This document shows positions 9,616 to 20,900 of a DNA stretch of 64,000 bases, piece by piece (the stretch's first letter is position 1; every line of letters begins with the position of its first letter). Both the position numbers and the translations under genes were made by a program. This DNA is from Allorhizobium sonneratiae. Lineage in GTDB: Bacteria; Pseudomonadota; Alphaproteobacteria; Rhizobiales; Rhizobiaceae. The notes under the pieces are model-generated. The model saw nothing but the letters and a program-made list of their open reading frames with translations. It made no database searches and had not been told where the DNA came from. Where the stretch lies: positions 141,613-205,612 of the forward strand of contig NZ_JAMKOJ010000007.1 in assembly GCF_023700755.1 (NCBI RefSeq), in the 5' to 3' direction.

Positions 9616-10965
9616 ATGGTTTCCGGAAAACCCCCACGCCGTTCCAAATCGACCGCCGAACCGGTGACGATCGATCTCAAGGCAACCGAGGTGCCGAAGC
9701 CGGAGACTGAGCGCGTGCCTGCCGGAGACGCAGAGGCTGCTGCCGTATCGACCCCTTCGACAGAGCAGGGCGCATCCTCTTCGCATGCCGCGCCGGAAGA
9801 GGCTGTCAAAACCGGGGTTTCAGACACGTCGGAGACCGGTGAGGCCGCATCCACCGTGAAGGACGAAAAACTCGACAAGGACGACCAGGCTACGGGTGCT
9901 GCACAGGCAAAAACGCAGGAAGAACCCTCCGCCGCAGACGAGGTCCCGTCTGCTGCACAAGCGGACACGCCAGAAGACAAGGCTAATGAGGATGTCAGGG
10001 GCAAAAGCGCGGAAGCGTCTGCGACCAAGGGTCGCGGCCCGGCCATGTTGGCCGCCGGGATTGCCGGTGGGCTTGTGGCGTTGATCGGCATGGGCGGGCT
10101 GCAATATGCCGGCGTTCTGCCTGCCTTCGGTCCTCAGAGCGGGCAGGACAGGCTTGCCGCCTTGTCCGGTGAGGTTGAGGCGTTGAAGGCCGATCTTGGC
10201 AACATCAAGCCAACGGATACGTCGGCGCTGGCAGCACGGATCACCCGGCTGGAACAGGCGGCTCCGGCTGGAAACGGTGGTGATGCCGGCCCCGCGATCA
10301 GCGATTTGCAGGGAAAGCTTGCTGCCACCAATCAATCAATCGACACGCTGAAAGCTGGACTCGATGGGAGGCTTGACAGCCTGACCAAGGGGCAGGGCGA
10401 TCTGGTGAACCGGGTTGAGGCACTGGAAACCAAGGTCAACCGGCCTGACGGCAATATTCAGATCGCCCGCGCCATTGCCGCTTCGGCCCTGAAAACCGCA
10501 GCCGACAGGGGTGGGCCTTTCCTCAGTGAATTGCAGACGCTGGCAACGGTGGTGCCGGATGATCCGGCGATTGCCGCGCTCAAACCCTATGCTGCGACGG
10601 GTGTCGCCTCGCGGTCCCAGTTGATCCGTGATTTCGATCCGGTGGCCAACCGCATTCTTGCCGCCATCGACCAGCCATCCGAAAGCGCCGATATCGGCGA
10701 GCGCCTCTGGGCCAGTGCCAAATCGCTGATCAAGGTGCGTCCGGTCGGCAATGTCGAGGGTACGAGCCCGGCGGCCATTGTCGCGCGCATGGGCGACAAG
10801 CTGCAAAATGGCGATCTGAAGGGGGCGGCCGAGGAATGGAACAGTCTGCCGCAGGCAGGTAAGGCGGCATCGCAGGCGTTCAAGACGGCGCTTGATGGCC
10901 GCATCGCCGTGGAAACCAACGTATCGGCTGCGGTGGCGCGCGCCATTGCCGCACGGCAGGGCTGA
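9616..10965 (+). CDS. Mitofilin/Mic60-like inner-membrane protein
   Basis: This 449-residue protein belongs to the alphaproteobacterial Mic60 (COG4223) group. Residues 1-140 are low-complexity, rich in Ala, Glu, Ser and Pro, and probably disordered in the cytoplasm. One transmembrane segment spans about residues 143-165. A predicted coiled coil (about 175-275) and a C-terminal mitofilin-type domain follow in the periplasm. Mic60 is the mitochondrial crista-junction organiser, and its bacterial relatives bend intracytoplasmic membranes. Its place between hemD and hemY is typical for the group. It lies 293 bases after hemD, so a separate promoter is possible, and hemY starts 12 bases after its stop. 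Confidence 0.87.
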   Translation: MVSGKPPRRSKSTAEPVTIDLKATEVPKPETERVPAGDAEAAAVSTPSTEQGASSSHAAPEEAVKTGVSDTSETGEAASTVKDEKLDKDDQATGAAQAKTQEEPSAADEVPSAAQADTPEDKANEDVRGKSAEASATKGRGPAMLAAGIAGGLVALIGMGGLQYAGVLPAFGPQSGQDRLAALSGEVEALKADLGNIKPTDTSALAARITRLEQAAPAGNGGDAGPAISDLQGKLAATNQSIDTLKAGLDGRLDSLTKGQGDLVNRVEALETKVNRPDGNIQIARAIAASALKTAADRGGPFLSELQTLATVVPDDPAIAALKPYAATGVASRSQLIRDFDPVANRILAAIDQPSESADIGERLWASAKSLIKVRPVGNVEGTSPAAIVARMGDKLQNGDLKGAAEEWNSLPQAGKAASQAFKTALDGRIAVETNVSAAVARAIAARQG

Positions 10966-10977
10966 GGGAGCAAGCGC

Positions 10978-12516
10978 ATGATCCGTATCATTTCCTATGT
11001 CCTGCTGATCCTTGTTCTCGGCTTTGGGTTTTCCTGGCTGGCCGATCGTCCGGGCGATGTTGAGATTGTCTTTCAGGGCCAGCAGATTGATATGAGCCTG
11101 ACGGTGGCGGCGGCGATCGTTGCGGCCCTGATTGCTGTGGTGATGATCCTCTGGTGGCTGTTGCGCACGCTGTGGACCTCGCCGCATTCGGTGCGGCGCT
11201 ATTTCCGTGCCCGCAAGCGTGACCGCGGCTACAAGGCGCTCTCCACCGGCCTGATTGCCGCAGGGGCTGGCAATGCGCAGATGGCGCGGCGGATGAGTTC
11301 TCGCGCCAAGGGTCTGATTTCGTCGAGCCGAGAACCGTTGATCCTGATGCTGGAGGCCGAAGCCGCGCTGATCGAAGGCAAGCATGACGAGGCACGCCGC
11401 CTGTTTGAGCAGATGGTGGGTGACAGTGAGACCCGTGAATACGGTTTGCGCGGCCTCTATCTTGAGGCAAGCCGCGCCGGTGCGCATGAAGCCGCCCGGC
11501 AATATGCGGAAAAGGCAGCGGAAGAAGCCCCCTATCTGCCCTGGGCGGCCAAGGCGACGCTGGAGCATCGATGCCGCAATGGCGAATGGGACGAGGCGAT
11601 CCATCTGCTCGATCGCCAGCGCATTGCCCATGGCGTGCGCCGTGCCGAAGCCGACCGGCTGAAGGCCGTGTTGTTGACCGCCAAGGCTGTCGATCAGCTG
11701 GACGGCGACCCGGCGGGTGCGCGCGACAATGCGATAAATGCCCTCAAACTGGCCAAGGGGTTTGTTCCGGCAGCCGTAACGGCGGCCAGGGCGCTGATCC
11801 GCGAAGACAATCTGCGCAAGGCGGCTTCCGTGCTGGAAAGCGCCTGGAAACAGGAGCCGCATCCGGAAGTGGCACGGGTCTATGCCCGGGCGCGTCCGGG
11901 CGATGGCGCGCTCGACCGGTTGAAGCGTGCTGAACGGCTGGAACATCTGAAACCCAACAATGTCGAGTCTCTGCTGGTTGTTGCCGAAATGGCGCTTGAA
12001 GCTCATGACTTCAACAAGGCACGCAGCAAGGCGGAAGCGGCAGCCCGGCTTTCCCCGAGCGAGCGCGTTTTCCTGCTTCTGGCCGATATCGAGGATATCG
12101 AAACCGGCGATCAGGCCCGCATCCGCTACTGGATGGCGCAGGCGCTGAAAGCCCCGCGCGACCCGGCCTGGGTGGCCGATGGGCAGGTCTCGGAAAGCTG
12201 GCGCCCCTTCTCACCGGTCAGCGGCAGGATCGACGCTTTCGAATGGAAAGTGCCTTATGCGCAATTGAGCGGTCCGGTTGAGGACGGCCATGTCATCAGC
12301 GGTGCGGCGATGCTGGCCGACTTGCCGCCGCTTGCGCAAACGGCGGCGGCTCCGGCGGAAACAGTTGCGCAACAGCCCGTTACGACCGCGGGTGAGCCGG
12401 CGGCAAGACCCGCCACGGTTGACGGTGCCGGTCCCTTTCATGGCCGCCCGCCCGATGATCCGGGCGTCAAGGACCCCAACCGAACGGATGAAAAAGTCCG
12501 TCTCAACCTTTATTGA
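10978..12516 (+). CDS. hemY: HemY-type TPR membrane protein
   Basis: This is HemY of the proteobacterial COG3898 type, not the Gram-positive protoporphyrinogen oxidase of the same name. It has two N-terminal transmembrane segments (about residues 4-22 and 40-62) followed by a long helical TPR region to about residue 400. A Pro/Ala-rich tail ends in a short conserved DDPGVKDPNR segment. The protein is linked to late heme synthesis by gene context, but its biochemical role is unclear. It starts 12 bases after the Mic60-like gene, which suggests the two act together at the inner membrane. Confidence 0.88.
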   Translation: MIRIISYVLLILVLGFGFSWLADRPGDVEIVFQGQQIDMSLTVAAAIVAALIAVVMILWWLLRTLWTSPHSVRRYFRARKRDRGYKALSTGLIAAGAGNAQMARRMSSRAKGLISSSREPLILMLEAEAALIEGKHDEARRLFEQMVGDSETREYGLRGLYLEASRAGAHEAARQYAEKAAEEAPYLPWAAKATLEHRCRNGEWDEAIHLLDRQRIAHGVRRAEADRLKAVLLTAKAVDQLDGDPAGARDNAINALKLAKGFVPAAVTAARALIREDNLRKAASVLESAWKQEPHPEVARVYARARPGDGALDRLKRAERLEHLKPNNVESLLVVAEMALEAHDFNKARSKAEAAARLSPSERVFLLLADIEDIETGDQARIRYWMAQALKAPRDPAWVADGQVSESWRPFSPVSGRIDAFEWKVPYAQLSGPVEDGHVISGAAMLADLPPLAQTAAAPAETVAQQPVTTAGEPAARPATVDGAGPFHGRPPDDPGVKDPNRTDEKVRLNLY

Positions 12517-12584
12517 CGGTGAGGCTGAGGGAGGGGAACTGGCCTGACCCTCAAGACGATCATGCAAACGAAGATGGACACCTT

Positions 12585-13053
12585 ATGCTGGAAAGCCTCA
12601 ATGCCTTTTTTCAGGGACTGCTGAACACGTCACCCTCGTCCCATTTCAGTCATGACGATACGAGGGTGTTGATTGCTGCCCTCTGTTTTCAGGTGATGGA
12701 AGCCGATGGCTCGATCAGCGAGGCGGAAAGGGAAAGTCTGCGGCAGAATCTGAAAGAGCATTACGGACTTGATGAGGAGAAGCTGGAATCCGTTCTGGAA
12801 ACTGGTCTCGAGATCGAGAGTGAGGCGGTCGATTATTATCGTTTTACCTCGGAGTTGAAGCGGCGTCTGACGGCAGAGGAGCGGCTGGAACTGGTCGGTG
12901 TGCTCTGGGACATCGTCTATGCCGATGGCGTGCGCACGGAGATGGAGGATCATATTCTCTGGAGGGTTGCCGACCTTCTCGGGGTTTCCGACCGGGACCG
13001 GGTATTGTCACGCAAGGGGGCGGCTGCCCGCGCCGGACAGGTGGGAGAGACGG

Positions 13054-13064
<11 letters not shown>
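12585..13064 (+). CDS. TerB-like (DjlA N-terminal type) protein
   Basis: This 159-residue all-helical protein has TerB-family hallmarks. Two related acidic segments, MEADGSISEAERES and YADGVRTEMEDHILW, are the repeated D-G-x-x-x-x-E motifs that coordinate a metal in TerB-like folds. I chose the ATG of MLESLNAFFQGLL. The family was named after tellurite resistance, but in this setting it is a conserved soluble protein without a proven role. It is 68 bases downstream of hemY, and its end overlaps the next gene by 11 bases, so it is co-transcribed with the amidotransferase. Confidence 0.85.
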
Positions 13065-13781
<717 letters not shown>

Positions 13782-13800
<19 letters not shown>

Positions 13801-15029
13801 TCCGGCGCTTCCAGCGTATCGATGGTGCGCAGTTTCGGAAAGCCGAGCGACCAGATGATCGAGACGGCCAGCGTACCGAGGCCACCGATGACCACGGCCG
13901 GAACAGGCCCCAGCCAATGGGCCATTGTGCCGGCGCGGAACTCGCCCAGTTCGTTCGATGCGCCGACAAAGACCGAATTGACCGCATTGACCCGGCCGCG
14001 CACGGCATCCGGCGTCCACAGTGCCAGAAGGGTCTCGCGCACATAGACGGAAATCATGTCGCCCGCGCCCATCACCGTCAGCGCCAGCGCCGAAACCCAC
14101 CAGATTCTCGACAGCCCGAAAACCAGCGTCGACACGCCGAAGATGGCAACACCGATGAACATGACGACACCGGCGCGGTGGCGTATGGGAAAGCTGGCGA
14201 GATAGGCGGCCATCAAAATGGCGCCAATGCCTGGAGCAGAGCGCAAAATACCGAGGCCCATCGGCCCCATGGTCAGAATATCCGAGGCGTAAACCGGCAT
14301 CAACGCCACGGCGCCGCCGAGCAACACAGCGAAAAGGTCGAGGGAAATGGCGCCGAGAACGACTTTTTCATGCCGGATGAATTTGAAGCCGGCCAGAAGA
14401 TAGCTCAGGGTTTTCGGCTCGTTGACGGTGCGCTGCACCGGTTTCGGCACCAGAATAACCAGAAATGCACCCGCCACCATGCAGGCCAGTGCAACGCTAT
14501 AGGCGGTGGCGGCACTGACACCATAAAGCAGGCCGCCGGCAACGGGGCCTAGAATGGAGGCTGTCTGCCAGGACGATGCGTTCCAGGCGAAGGAATTGGC
14601 CAGATCCTGCTCCGGCACCAGATTGGGCGAGAGCGATTGCACAGCCGGAGACATGAAAGCGCGTTCGATGCCGAAAATCGTCAGGATGACCAGCACCGGC
14701 AGCGGCGCGAAGGCATTGTTCAGCGTCATGACGAGAAACAGGCCGACACAGATGGAACTGACCGTCAGGCAGACGGCGATGATCATGCGGCGGTTGAGAC
14801 GGTCTGCGGCAAAGCCGGTGACCAGAAACAGCAGAAGTGCGGGCAGGAACTGGACCAGCCCGATCAGACCGAGATAGAGCGCATTTTCCGTGACTTCATA
14901 CATCTGCCAGCCGACGGAGACGCTGACGATCTGCGTGGCAAAAGCCGCCAGAAACCGGGCAGCGAAAAATTTGGTATAGGCAGAGTGACGAAAAGCGGCA
15001 AAACGATCACCGGAGGCGGATACGGACAT
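13782..15029 (-). CDS. MFS transporter (enterobactin-exporter-like family)
   Basis: This 415-residue protein has about twelve hydrophobic segments and the MFS loop GFAADRLNRRMII between helices 2 and 3. The opening, with FRHSAYTKFFAARFLAAFATQIVSVSVGWQMYE, fits the MFS_3 group that includes the enterobactin exporter EntS and many uncharacterised drug or metabolite exporters. The substrate cannot be read from the sequence. It is convergent with the amidotransferase, with coding overlap at 13782-13800, and is a single-gene unit. The 145 bases beyond its start separate it from the divergent YggT gene. Confidence 0.88.
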
Positions 15030-15174
15030 GATCTTTCTTTCTGCGGCGGCTTTCTGGATTGCAAGCCCCGTTTCATCATCGCGTTAAACATGAATCATCA
15101 ATGCTTGCAAGGCAGCCCTTGCCCCTTGCGGTCTCAATAGCTAAATCTTCGCCAAGATATGAATGGAGATGCAT

Positions 15175-15468
15175 ATGTTCGCCCTGCTGCAGACGATCGA
15201 TCTGGCTTTGAACCTTTACACCTGGATTTTGATCGCCAGCGCGATTTATTCCTGGCTTTATGCTTTTAATGTGATCAATTCGGGCAATCGTTTCGTTAAT
15301 CAGATCGGGCTGTTTCTTTACAACGTCACCGAACCGGTGCTGAAGCCCATCCGCCGCATTCTGCCGGATCTGGGCGGCATCGACCTGTCGCCGATTGTCG
15401 TGCTGCTCATCATCTTTTTCCTGCGCTCCTTCCTGTGGAACACGATTGCGCCGATGATCCTGCGGTGA
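15175..15468 (+). CDS. YggT family membrane protein
   Basis: This small inner-membrane protein (97 residues from the chosen start) has two hydrophobic helices, at about residues 3-27 and 74-94. The central motif [23 protein letters not shown] is the YggT signature. The family is linked to cell division and osmotic stress, but the mechanism is not settled. Three in-frame ATGs lie at 15163, 15169 and 15175; I prefer 15175 because a GGAG sits six bases before it. Its stop overlaps the GTG start of the DUF167 gene, giving tight translational coupling. Confidence 0.9.
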   Translation: MFALLQTIDLALNLYTWILIASAIYSWLYAFNVINSGNRFVNQIGLFLYNVTEPVLKPIRRILPDLGGIDLSPIVVLLIIFFLRSFLWNTIAPMILR

Positions 15469-15773
15469 AGCCTTACAAGGTCTTTTCCGATCATCTTCGG
15501 CTTGCCGTGCGGCTGACGCCAAACGGGGGGAGCGATGCGATTGAGGGAGTCGAGACGAATGGCGAAGGTGAGGCGCATCTGAGGGTACGTGTGACGGCTG
15601 TGCCGGAAAAGGGCAAGGCCAACAAGGCCTTGATCGTGTTTCTCGCCAAGCGGATCGGTGTGGCGAAATCCTCTTTCAGCTTTGTTTCCGGTGAAACGGC
15701 CAGACAAAAAATCCTCCGGCTCGATGGCGAACCGGAGGATCTCTCAGCGCGGATTGACGCGTTGACGAAATGA
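15465..15773 (+). CDS. DUF167 (YggU) family protein
   Basis: This 102-residue DUF167 protein starts at a GTG that overlaps the YggT stop (GTGA at 15465). The motif [19 protein letters not shown] is the DUF167 signature, with the conserved P-x-x-G-K-A-N core. The fold is known from structures of E. coli YggU, but the function is not. YggT and YggU are neighbours in many proteobacteria. It ends three bases before the convergent ppa stop. Confidence 0.9.
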   Translation: MKPYKVFSDHLRLAVRLTPNGGSDAIEGVETNGEGEAHLRVRVTAVPEKGKANKALIVFLAKRIGVAKSSFSFVSGETARQKILRLDGEPEDLSARIDALTK

Positions 15774-15776
15774 CGA

Positions 15777-16307
15777 TCAGGCCTTTTTGGCGCGTTCGAT
15801 CGATTCCAGAATGAGGGTCTTGGCGACATCGACGTCACGGAAACCGTCGATACGGACCCATTTGCCGGGTTCCAGATCCTTGTAATGCTCAAAGAAGTGC
15901 TGGATCTGCTTCAGGCTGATTTCGGGAAGATCGGTGTAATTGGCGATCTTGTCATAGCGACGAGTCAGTTTTTGTACTGGGACTGCGAGGATTTTTTCAT
16001 CCTTGCCGCCATCGTCTTCCATCAGCATGACACCGATCGGACGGACATTGATGACGCAGCCCGGCACCAGCGGGCGGGTGTTGCAGATCAGAACATCAAG
16101 CGGATCGCCGTCTTCGCACAGCGTGTGCGGTACGAAGCCGTAATTGCCCGGATAGGTCATCGGCGTATAAAGAAAGCGATCAACGAAGAGCGTGCCGGAC
16201 TCCTTGTCCATCTCGTATTTGATCGGCTGGCCGCCGACCGGAACCTCGATGATCACATTCATGTCTTCCGGCGGATTCTTGCCGATCGAGATCGCATCAA
16301 TACGCAT
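15777..16307 (-). CDS. ppa: Inorganic pyrophosphatase
   Basis: This soluble family I pyrophosphatase hydrolyses PPi and so pulls biosynthetic reactions forward. The 176 residues match the E. coli enzyme in length. The signature [10 protein letters not shown] supplies the metal-binding aspartates, and [11 protein letters not shown] is also conserved. I chose the start [17 protein letters not shown]; upstream in-frame codons are not family-like. It is a single gene convergent with DUF167. Confidence 0.97.
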   Translation of the reverse strand: MRIDAISIGKNPPEDMNVIIEVPVGGQPIKYEMDKESGTLFVDRFLYTPMTYPGNYGFVPHTLCEDGDPLDVLICNTRPLVPGCVINVRPIGVMLMEDDGGKDEKILAVPVQKLTRRYDKIANYTDLPEISLKQIQHFFEHYKDLEPGKWVRIDGFRDVDVAKTLILESIERAKKA

Positions 16308-16411
16308 ATCTAAACCCCGTGGGATGGTTGAAATCCCCGGTTTGGTAAAGGTTTTTTTCCGGTAAAGCAACCGCTGACGACGGCTGAAAAGGCAAGGCTT
16401 TCGCCGTTTCG

Positions 16412-16918
16412 TCAGCCCCAGACGAAGCCAAGCTTTTTCAGCTTGACGTCATCGAAATCCTCCATGCCTTCAACGGCATCGGTGCCACCCTTGGAGCGGA
16501 AGAAACTGGCGGCCTGCTGGCATTCTTCCAGGCACCAGATGACAAGCCCGCGGCAGCCGAGCGATTTCAGCAGCCGTCGGCTTTCGGTAAACAACACATG
16601 GCCAAGACCCACGCCCTGATATTCCGGCTTGAGATAAATCTCATAGATCTCACCGTCATAGGGCAGGCCGCGCGCACGGTTGAGACCCATCGTGGCATAG
16701 CCGGCAATGTCGCCATTCATATCGGCGACCAGCACGGTGGCTGGACCGTTGATCGCCTTGCGCCACCAGCTAACGTCACGTCGCTCCAGCATCCGCGTCA
16801 GGGCCTTATGCGGAATGAGGCCGGAATAGGTATATTGCCAAGCCTGACGATGGGCATTCGACAAGGCAACCGCATCGGCGGCTGATGCCGGTCGCACTTC
16901 AATGGATAACGTCGTCAT
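16412..16918 (-). CDS. GNAT family N-acetyltransferase
   Basis: This 168-residue GNAT enzyme should transfer acetyl from acetyl-CoA to an amine. The acetyl-CoA-binding motif A appears as [21 protein letters not shown] around residues 97-117, with the Q-G-V-G-L-G loop. The N-terminal [19 protein letters not shown] is typical of small-molecule acetyltransferases of the RimI/YhbS kind. The substrate is unknown. It lies 104 bases from ppa on the same strand and may be transcribed alone. Confidence 0.88.
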   Translation of the reverse strand: MTTLSIEVRPASAADAVALSNAHRQAWQYTYSGLIPHKALTRMLERRDVSWWRKAINGPATVLVADMNGDIAGYATMGLNRARGLPYDGEIYEIYLKPEYQGVGLGHVLFTESRRLLKSLGCRGLVIWCLEECQQAASFFRSKGGTDAVEGMEDFDDVKLKKLGFVWG

Positions 16919-17080
16919 CTTCCGTCCCTACAGATTTTTTGCAGCAGCCGGTTCCCGACCGTGTTCCATCCGTGATGAGGGATACCGGTTTTGTCGCCGA
17001 TTCGCGCCCTGATCACCGATGTGTCGCGGTATGCGGATGCGCTTTCCCACAGACCCGTTTCCCTCAGCCTGTAAACGAGC

Positions 17081-17095
17081 TTAACGCTTTCTTAA
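17081..17095 (+). promoter_or_regulatory. Second putative CtrA box TTAA-N7-TTAA
   Basis: The bases TTAACGCTTTCTTAA match the CtrA spacing exactly. The box is 163 bases upstream of the minus-strand acetyltransferase start. The 316-base gap in which it lies (16919-17234) shows no gene; its only other feature is the cheW terminator at 17174-17198. The distance to a start codon is larger than for the box at 3712, so the call is weaker. Confidence 0.33.
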
Positions 17096-17173
17096 GCTTT
17101 GCGGCAAGGGTGGATTGATCTTGTCCGGTGGATATCTATTGGCTGGCATTCTGTCGGGTCGTCGTGACACCAT

Positions 17174-17198
17174 AAAAAAACCCCGGTCGGAGCCGGGG
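17174..17198 (-). terminator. Rho-independent terminator of the isolated cheW gene
   Basis: Read on the minus strand, CCCCGG, a six-base loop and CCGGGG are followed directly by seven T residues. It lies 37 bases beyond the cheW stop codon. This is a textbook intrinsic terminator. Confidence 0.9.
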
Positions 17199-17234
17199 CT
17201 GTGCAGGTGGAGGAGGAGGTTAAAGGTTGAGCGC

Positions 17235-17714
17235 TTACGCCGCCAGATCGTCGAAGTCGCTGCCCTTGAACATTTTGGAGAGATTGAGGAAGCAGATCAT
17301 ACCGTTTTCATTGGCGATAATGCCTTCTGAGAAGGACTTGTCGAAGGAGGCGGATACTTCCGGTACCGGCTGAACCTGACTTGAGGAAATGGTCAGAATG
17401 TCGGAGACGCGATCAACCAGCATGCCGATAACCATATTGTGCACTTCCGCCACGACAATGGCAGAACGTTCATTGGCCACGGTGCTGCGCATGCCAAGCT
17501 TGTAGGCGAGGTCAATGATCGGGATCACCGAACCGCGCAGGTTCATCACACCGATCACATCCGGCGGTGAATGCGGAATGGGCGTTGATGGCGCCCAGCC
17601 ACGAATTTCGCGGATGGTGGTGGTTTTGACGCAAAATTCCTGATCGTGCAGACGAAATGCAATGATTTCAAGGTTTTCGCCACCGAAACTGGTGGAGTTC
17701 AAAGGAGTTGCCAT
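17235..17714 (-). CDS. cheW: CheW coupling protein, isolated copy
   Basis: This 159-residue CheW couples chemoreceptors to the CheA kinase. Family segments include EIIAFRLHDQEFCVKTTTIREIRGW, the conserved GVMNLRGSVIPIIDLAYKLG and VSDILTISSSQVQPVPE. The ATG at 17714 is preceded by GGTGGG at good spacing. It lies alone, with its own terminator, far from the che operon, which has a second cheW at 41027. In Agrobacterium both cheW genes lie outside the che operon, and I recall one of them near hemA, which resembles this setting. The two copies may serve different receptor sets. Confidence 0.94.
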   Translation of the reverse strand: MATPLNSTSFGGENLEIIAFRLHDQEFCVKTTTIREIRGWAPSTPIPHSPPDVIGVMNLRGSVIPIIDLAYKLGMRSTVANERSAIVVAEVHNMVIGMLVDRVSDILTISSSQVQPVPEVSASFDKSFSEGIIANENGMICFLNLSKMFKGSDFDDLAA

Positions 17715-17932
17715 GGCTTTCGTCCCACCTTTCACACACCCGATCCGGTTGCGCCCGGAGACTGGATGTTTCGCCTGTTACAATACTGTGCGCGCAGGGC
17801 AGGTTTAACGTCTGTCTCTGTTCACGCTTAGCAGAACCATAACGCCAGAATGTTTCTCAAATCTAAACTGCTGCGGGAAATCTGCGGTTTTATCAACGCA
17901 TTCAGCCTTGGCAGGACCGTTCAACAGAGTGG

Positions 17933-20900
17933 TCAATATTCCTTTTCATAATAAATGCCACCGCCGGTCGAGCCGCTGGCACCGGCCTCTCCCTTGAGCT
18001 TGACGCCCTTGCCAACATCGAGATTGATGATCGCCTTGCTGCCTTCGCTGCTCTGCTGGAACTCAAGATAGGTCTTGTTGTTCAGATATTTCCCGACCCC
18101 GACCGAGGTGCCGCCCTTGGAATCGGTACTGATGTCGAGGTCGTCCACGCCGATGGCGCTGCGCAGGCTGGTGAACAGCGATGTCGAGCGGCCTCCTGCC
18201 AGTTGTGAAACCGCATCGGCAAGCTGCGCAATCTGCAAGGGTGACAGCTTTGACATGGATTGGCCGAAAATCAGCTGGGCCAGAACCTCGTCCTGCGGCA
18301 GGGCGGGGGAGGAACTGAAGCTGATGTCGGGATCGGTGGCGATGCCTTCCACATTGGCATTGAGCGTTGTACTGCCGGAGGTACTGGAGGCGACAAAATC
18401 GATGATCGGGATCAGTCCGCCGCCGAAGGTGATCTTGCCGCTGCTGAAATCCAGACGCTTGGTGAGGATGACAATCCGCCCGCGAGTCAGGTTGAAGGCT
18501 CCGGAGACCTGGGGGGCAGCCACGGTTCCGGTAATGGCCACGGTGCCGCCGAGCTCTGCATCGATGCCGCGACCGCGGACGAAAATCTGTGAGGGTGCGC
18601 TCAAAGTGAGGTCAAGTGCAAGTGGCGCGTTCTTGGCCGGACCGGCGCTGGCGCCGCTGTCCTGGTCGAGCGCCTTGATCTGTTGCCGCACGGCAGGCGG
18701 GGCATGGATATGCCGGATGTTCAGTTCGGCAATTGAGCCGGGCAGTTTCGAGGGAATGGTGATGGCAGTCTTGTCCAGCCTGAGCTTGCCCGAAAGAAGA
18801 CCTCCGTTGGTGAGTGGCCCCTTGAGCGTCAGCTTGCCATCGGCTGTCGCCGTCACCAGAGAGCCGTCGACATAGACGGCATGGTCGAGGGTGATGGCCA
18901 GATCGGCTGGCAGACCCTCGCCCTTGAGGCCGATCGTGCCGGAGGCGGCCACCTTGCCGCCTGCCGAAATCGTGCCGGTCAGGCTGTTGACGGTGATCGT
19001 ATCCTGGCTGAGGCCGATATCGGCTTTGATATTTTCCAGGGCAATATTGTGTTGCACATCGATCAGACGCGCCTTGTCGGCCGTGACGCTGCCGCTGATG
19101 GCAGGTGCTGCAAGCGTGCCGCTGAGGCTGACAGTGCCGTCCGCCTTGCCTTGCGCGACCAGCCCTTGCGGTGTGAGAAGGCCCTGGGCGGCATCCAGCG
19201 GAATGGCGGCCGTGAAGCGCATGTCCAGCGGTTTGGTGCCGCTCAGGCCGAGTGTTCCGCCGCCGGAGACAGAAACACCGGCGCCGGTAACGCTGGTTTT
19301 GGCCGTCAGCCGGTTGTCGGCGATATCGCCGGAGACATCCACCTTCAGCGGCGGCAGACCGGCGCTTTTCAAGGGTGCCACGCGCGCACCGTCCCAGGTC
19401 AGGCTGAAGGCCGCTTTGGGAGATTGACTGGTTCCGGTGGCTGTGAGCTTGCCGGAAATATCGCCTTCCGCATCGAGACCGGCGGAAAAGCCGTTGGCCA
19501 GAGAGGCCGGCAGGCTGGCCAGCGTTCCAGTTAGGTTCAGATCGTTTCCGGCCTTGCCAGCAAGAGTGATCGTTCCGCTTCCGGCTTTCAGCATCAAGGC
19601 ATCGATGGTTGCACCGCCATCGGCCAGCGTGATGCGCGCCGGTTTCGATAGCGTCACGGCAATGCCGCGCGGCGCTGCGGCAAAGCTTTGCAGGGTAACG
19701 ACCGTGACCTTGTCCTGGCTGGACAGTTGTGCTCTGGCGCTCAGCGGCGCACCTTCGAAACCGGCTTTGAGATCGATGGTGGTGGTCGCGTCTGCCTGGT
19801 TCAAGGTCACGACCGGGTTATCGACGCTGTTTGTGCCGCTTGCCACATGTGCGGCCTTCACCGTTCCCTGAAGTGCCAGAGCGGCAAGATCGGTGCTGGT
19901 GATGTTCACATCCGGCTTGTCGATGACGATGCCATTGGTCTTGATCGTTGTGCCGCTGGCGTTGAGGGTTGCAGCAATTTTTCCGTCTTTGGCGTCGAGA
20001 TCAAGCGCACCGGCAATGTCGCCAGCGGCCGATTGCCCGGCAAGAGCGCTGAGCAGATCGAGATCGGGCAAGTGGAAGCTCAGCTTGCCGCTGGGCAAAA
20101 ACGCCTTATCGAGCTGCAAGGAGCCATCCAGCCGGTTTTCTCCCACCGTCAGGTTAAGATCCGGCAGGCTGATCAGGCCATTCTGGCTGGTGAGATTGAG
20201 ATTGGCAACGACATCCTTGCCGGAGAGTTTTCCCTTGGCGTTGAGCTTGCCATTTGGCGCAGTGCGGCTGAGATCGGCCGAGGCGGTCACCAGAAAATCG
20301 CTCAAAGGATGGCCGGCAAGCTTCGCTTTGGCAATCTCCACCCGTGCCTTGGCGGCAAGCGCATCAAGTGGTCCTGTTGCGCTCAGACTGAAATCGGCTG
20401 CGCCGCTGGCCGTGTTCTGAAGCGCACCAAGATCGTTCAGACGTCCGGCAAGATCGGCAGTCAGCTTTCCGTCTGCAAGACTTGCCGATCCCTTGGCCGA
20501 GAGAAGGTTCGAGGCAAGGTTCAGACCGGGCAGGTTCAGGCCGCGCTCGGAAGAATACTGCATTTTGCCTGAGAGGGTGATCTTGTCCTTGATCTTGTCT
20601 GACCAGGGCTTGGGCAGCGCCTCACCCTGAATGGCCAGCCGATAGATGGCATCGGCAGCCTTGGTCGTCAGATCATAGGTTCCGGTTGCGGTGCCGTCCA
20701 CCGCGCCATTCGTCAGCCTGAGCGCCTCGACCGTCAGCCGTTTGCCATTGGTGATGGTCAGCGGAAGCGAAAGACGTGTCGGCCCCTGAAGAGCGCGGTT
20801 GAGATCGGGATTGGTGGAGGAGGCCTGCGCGATATCGAGTCTTGCATCGATGCTGCCGGACAGGCGAGTGAGGTCGAATTGTCCGGCACTGGCCGTGAGC

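Noticed and set aside
10336..12006. A 556-codon open frame antisense to the Mic60-like gene and hemY
   Set aside because: Same reason: it shadows well-supported genes on the other strand and has no family features.
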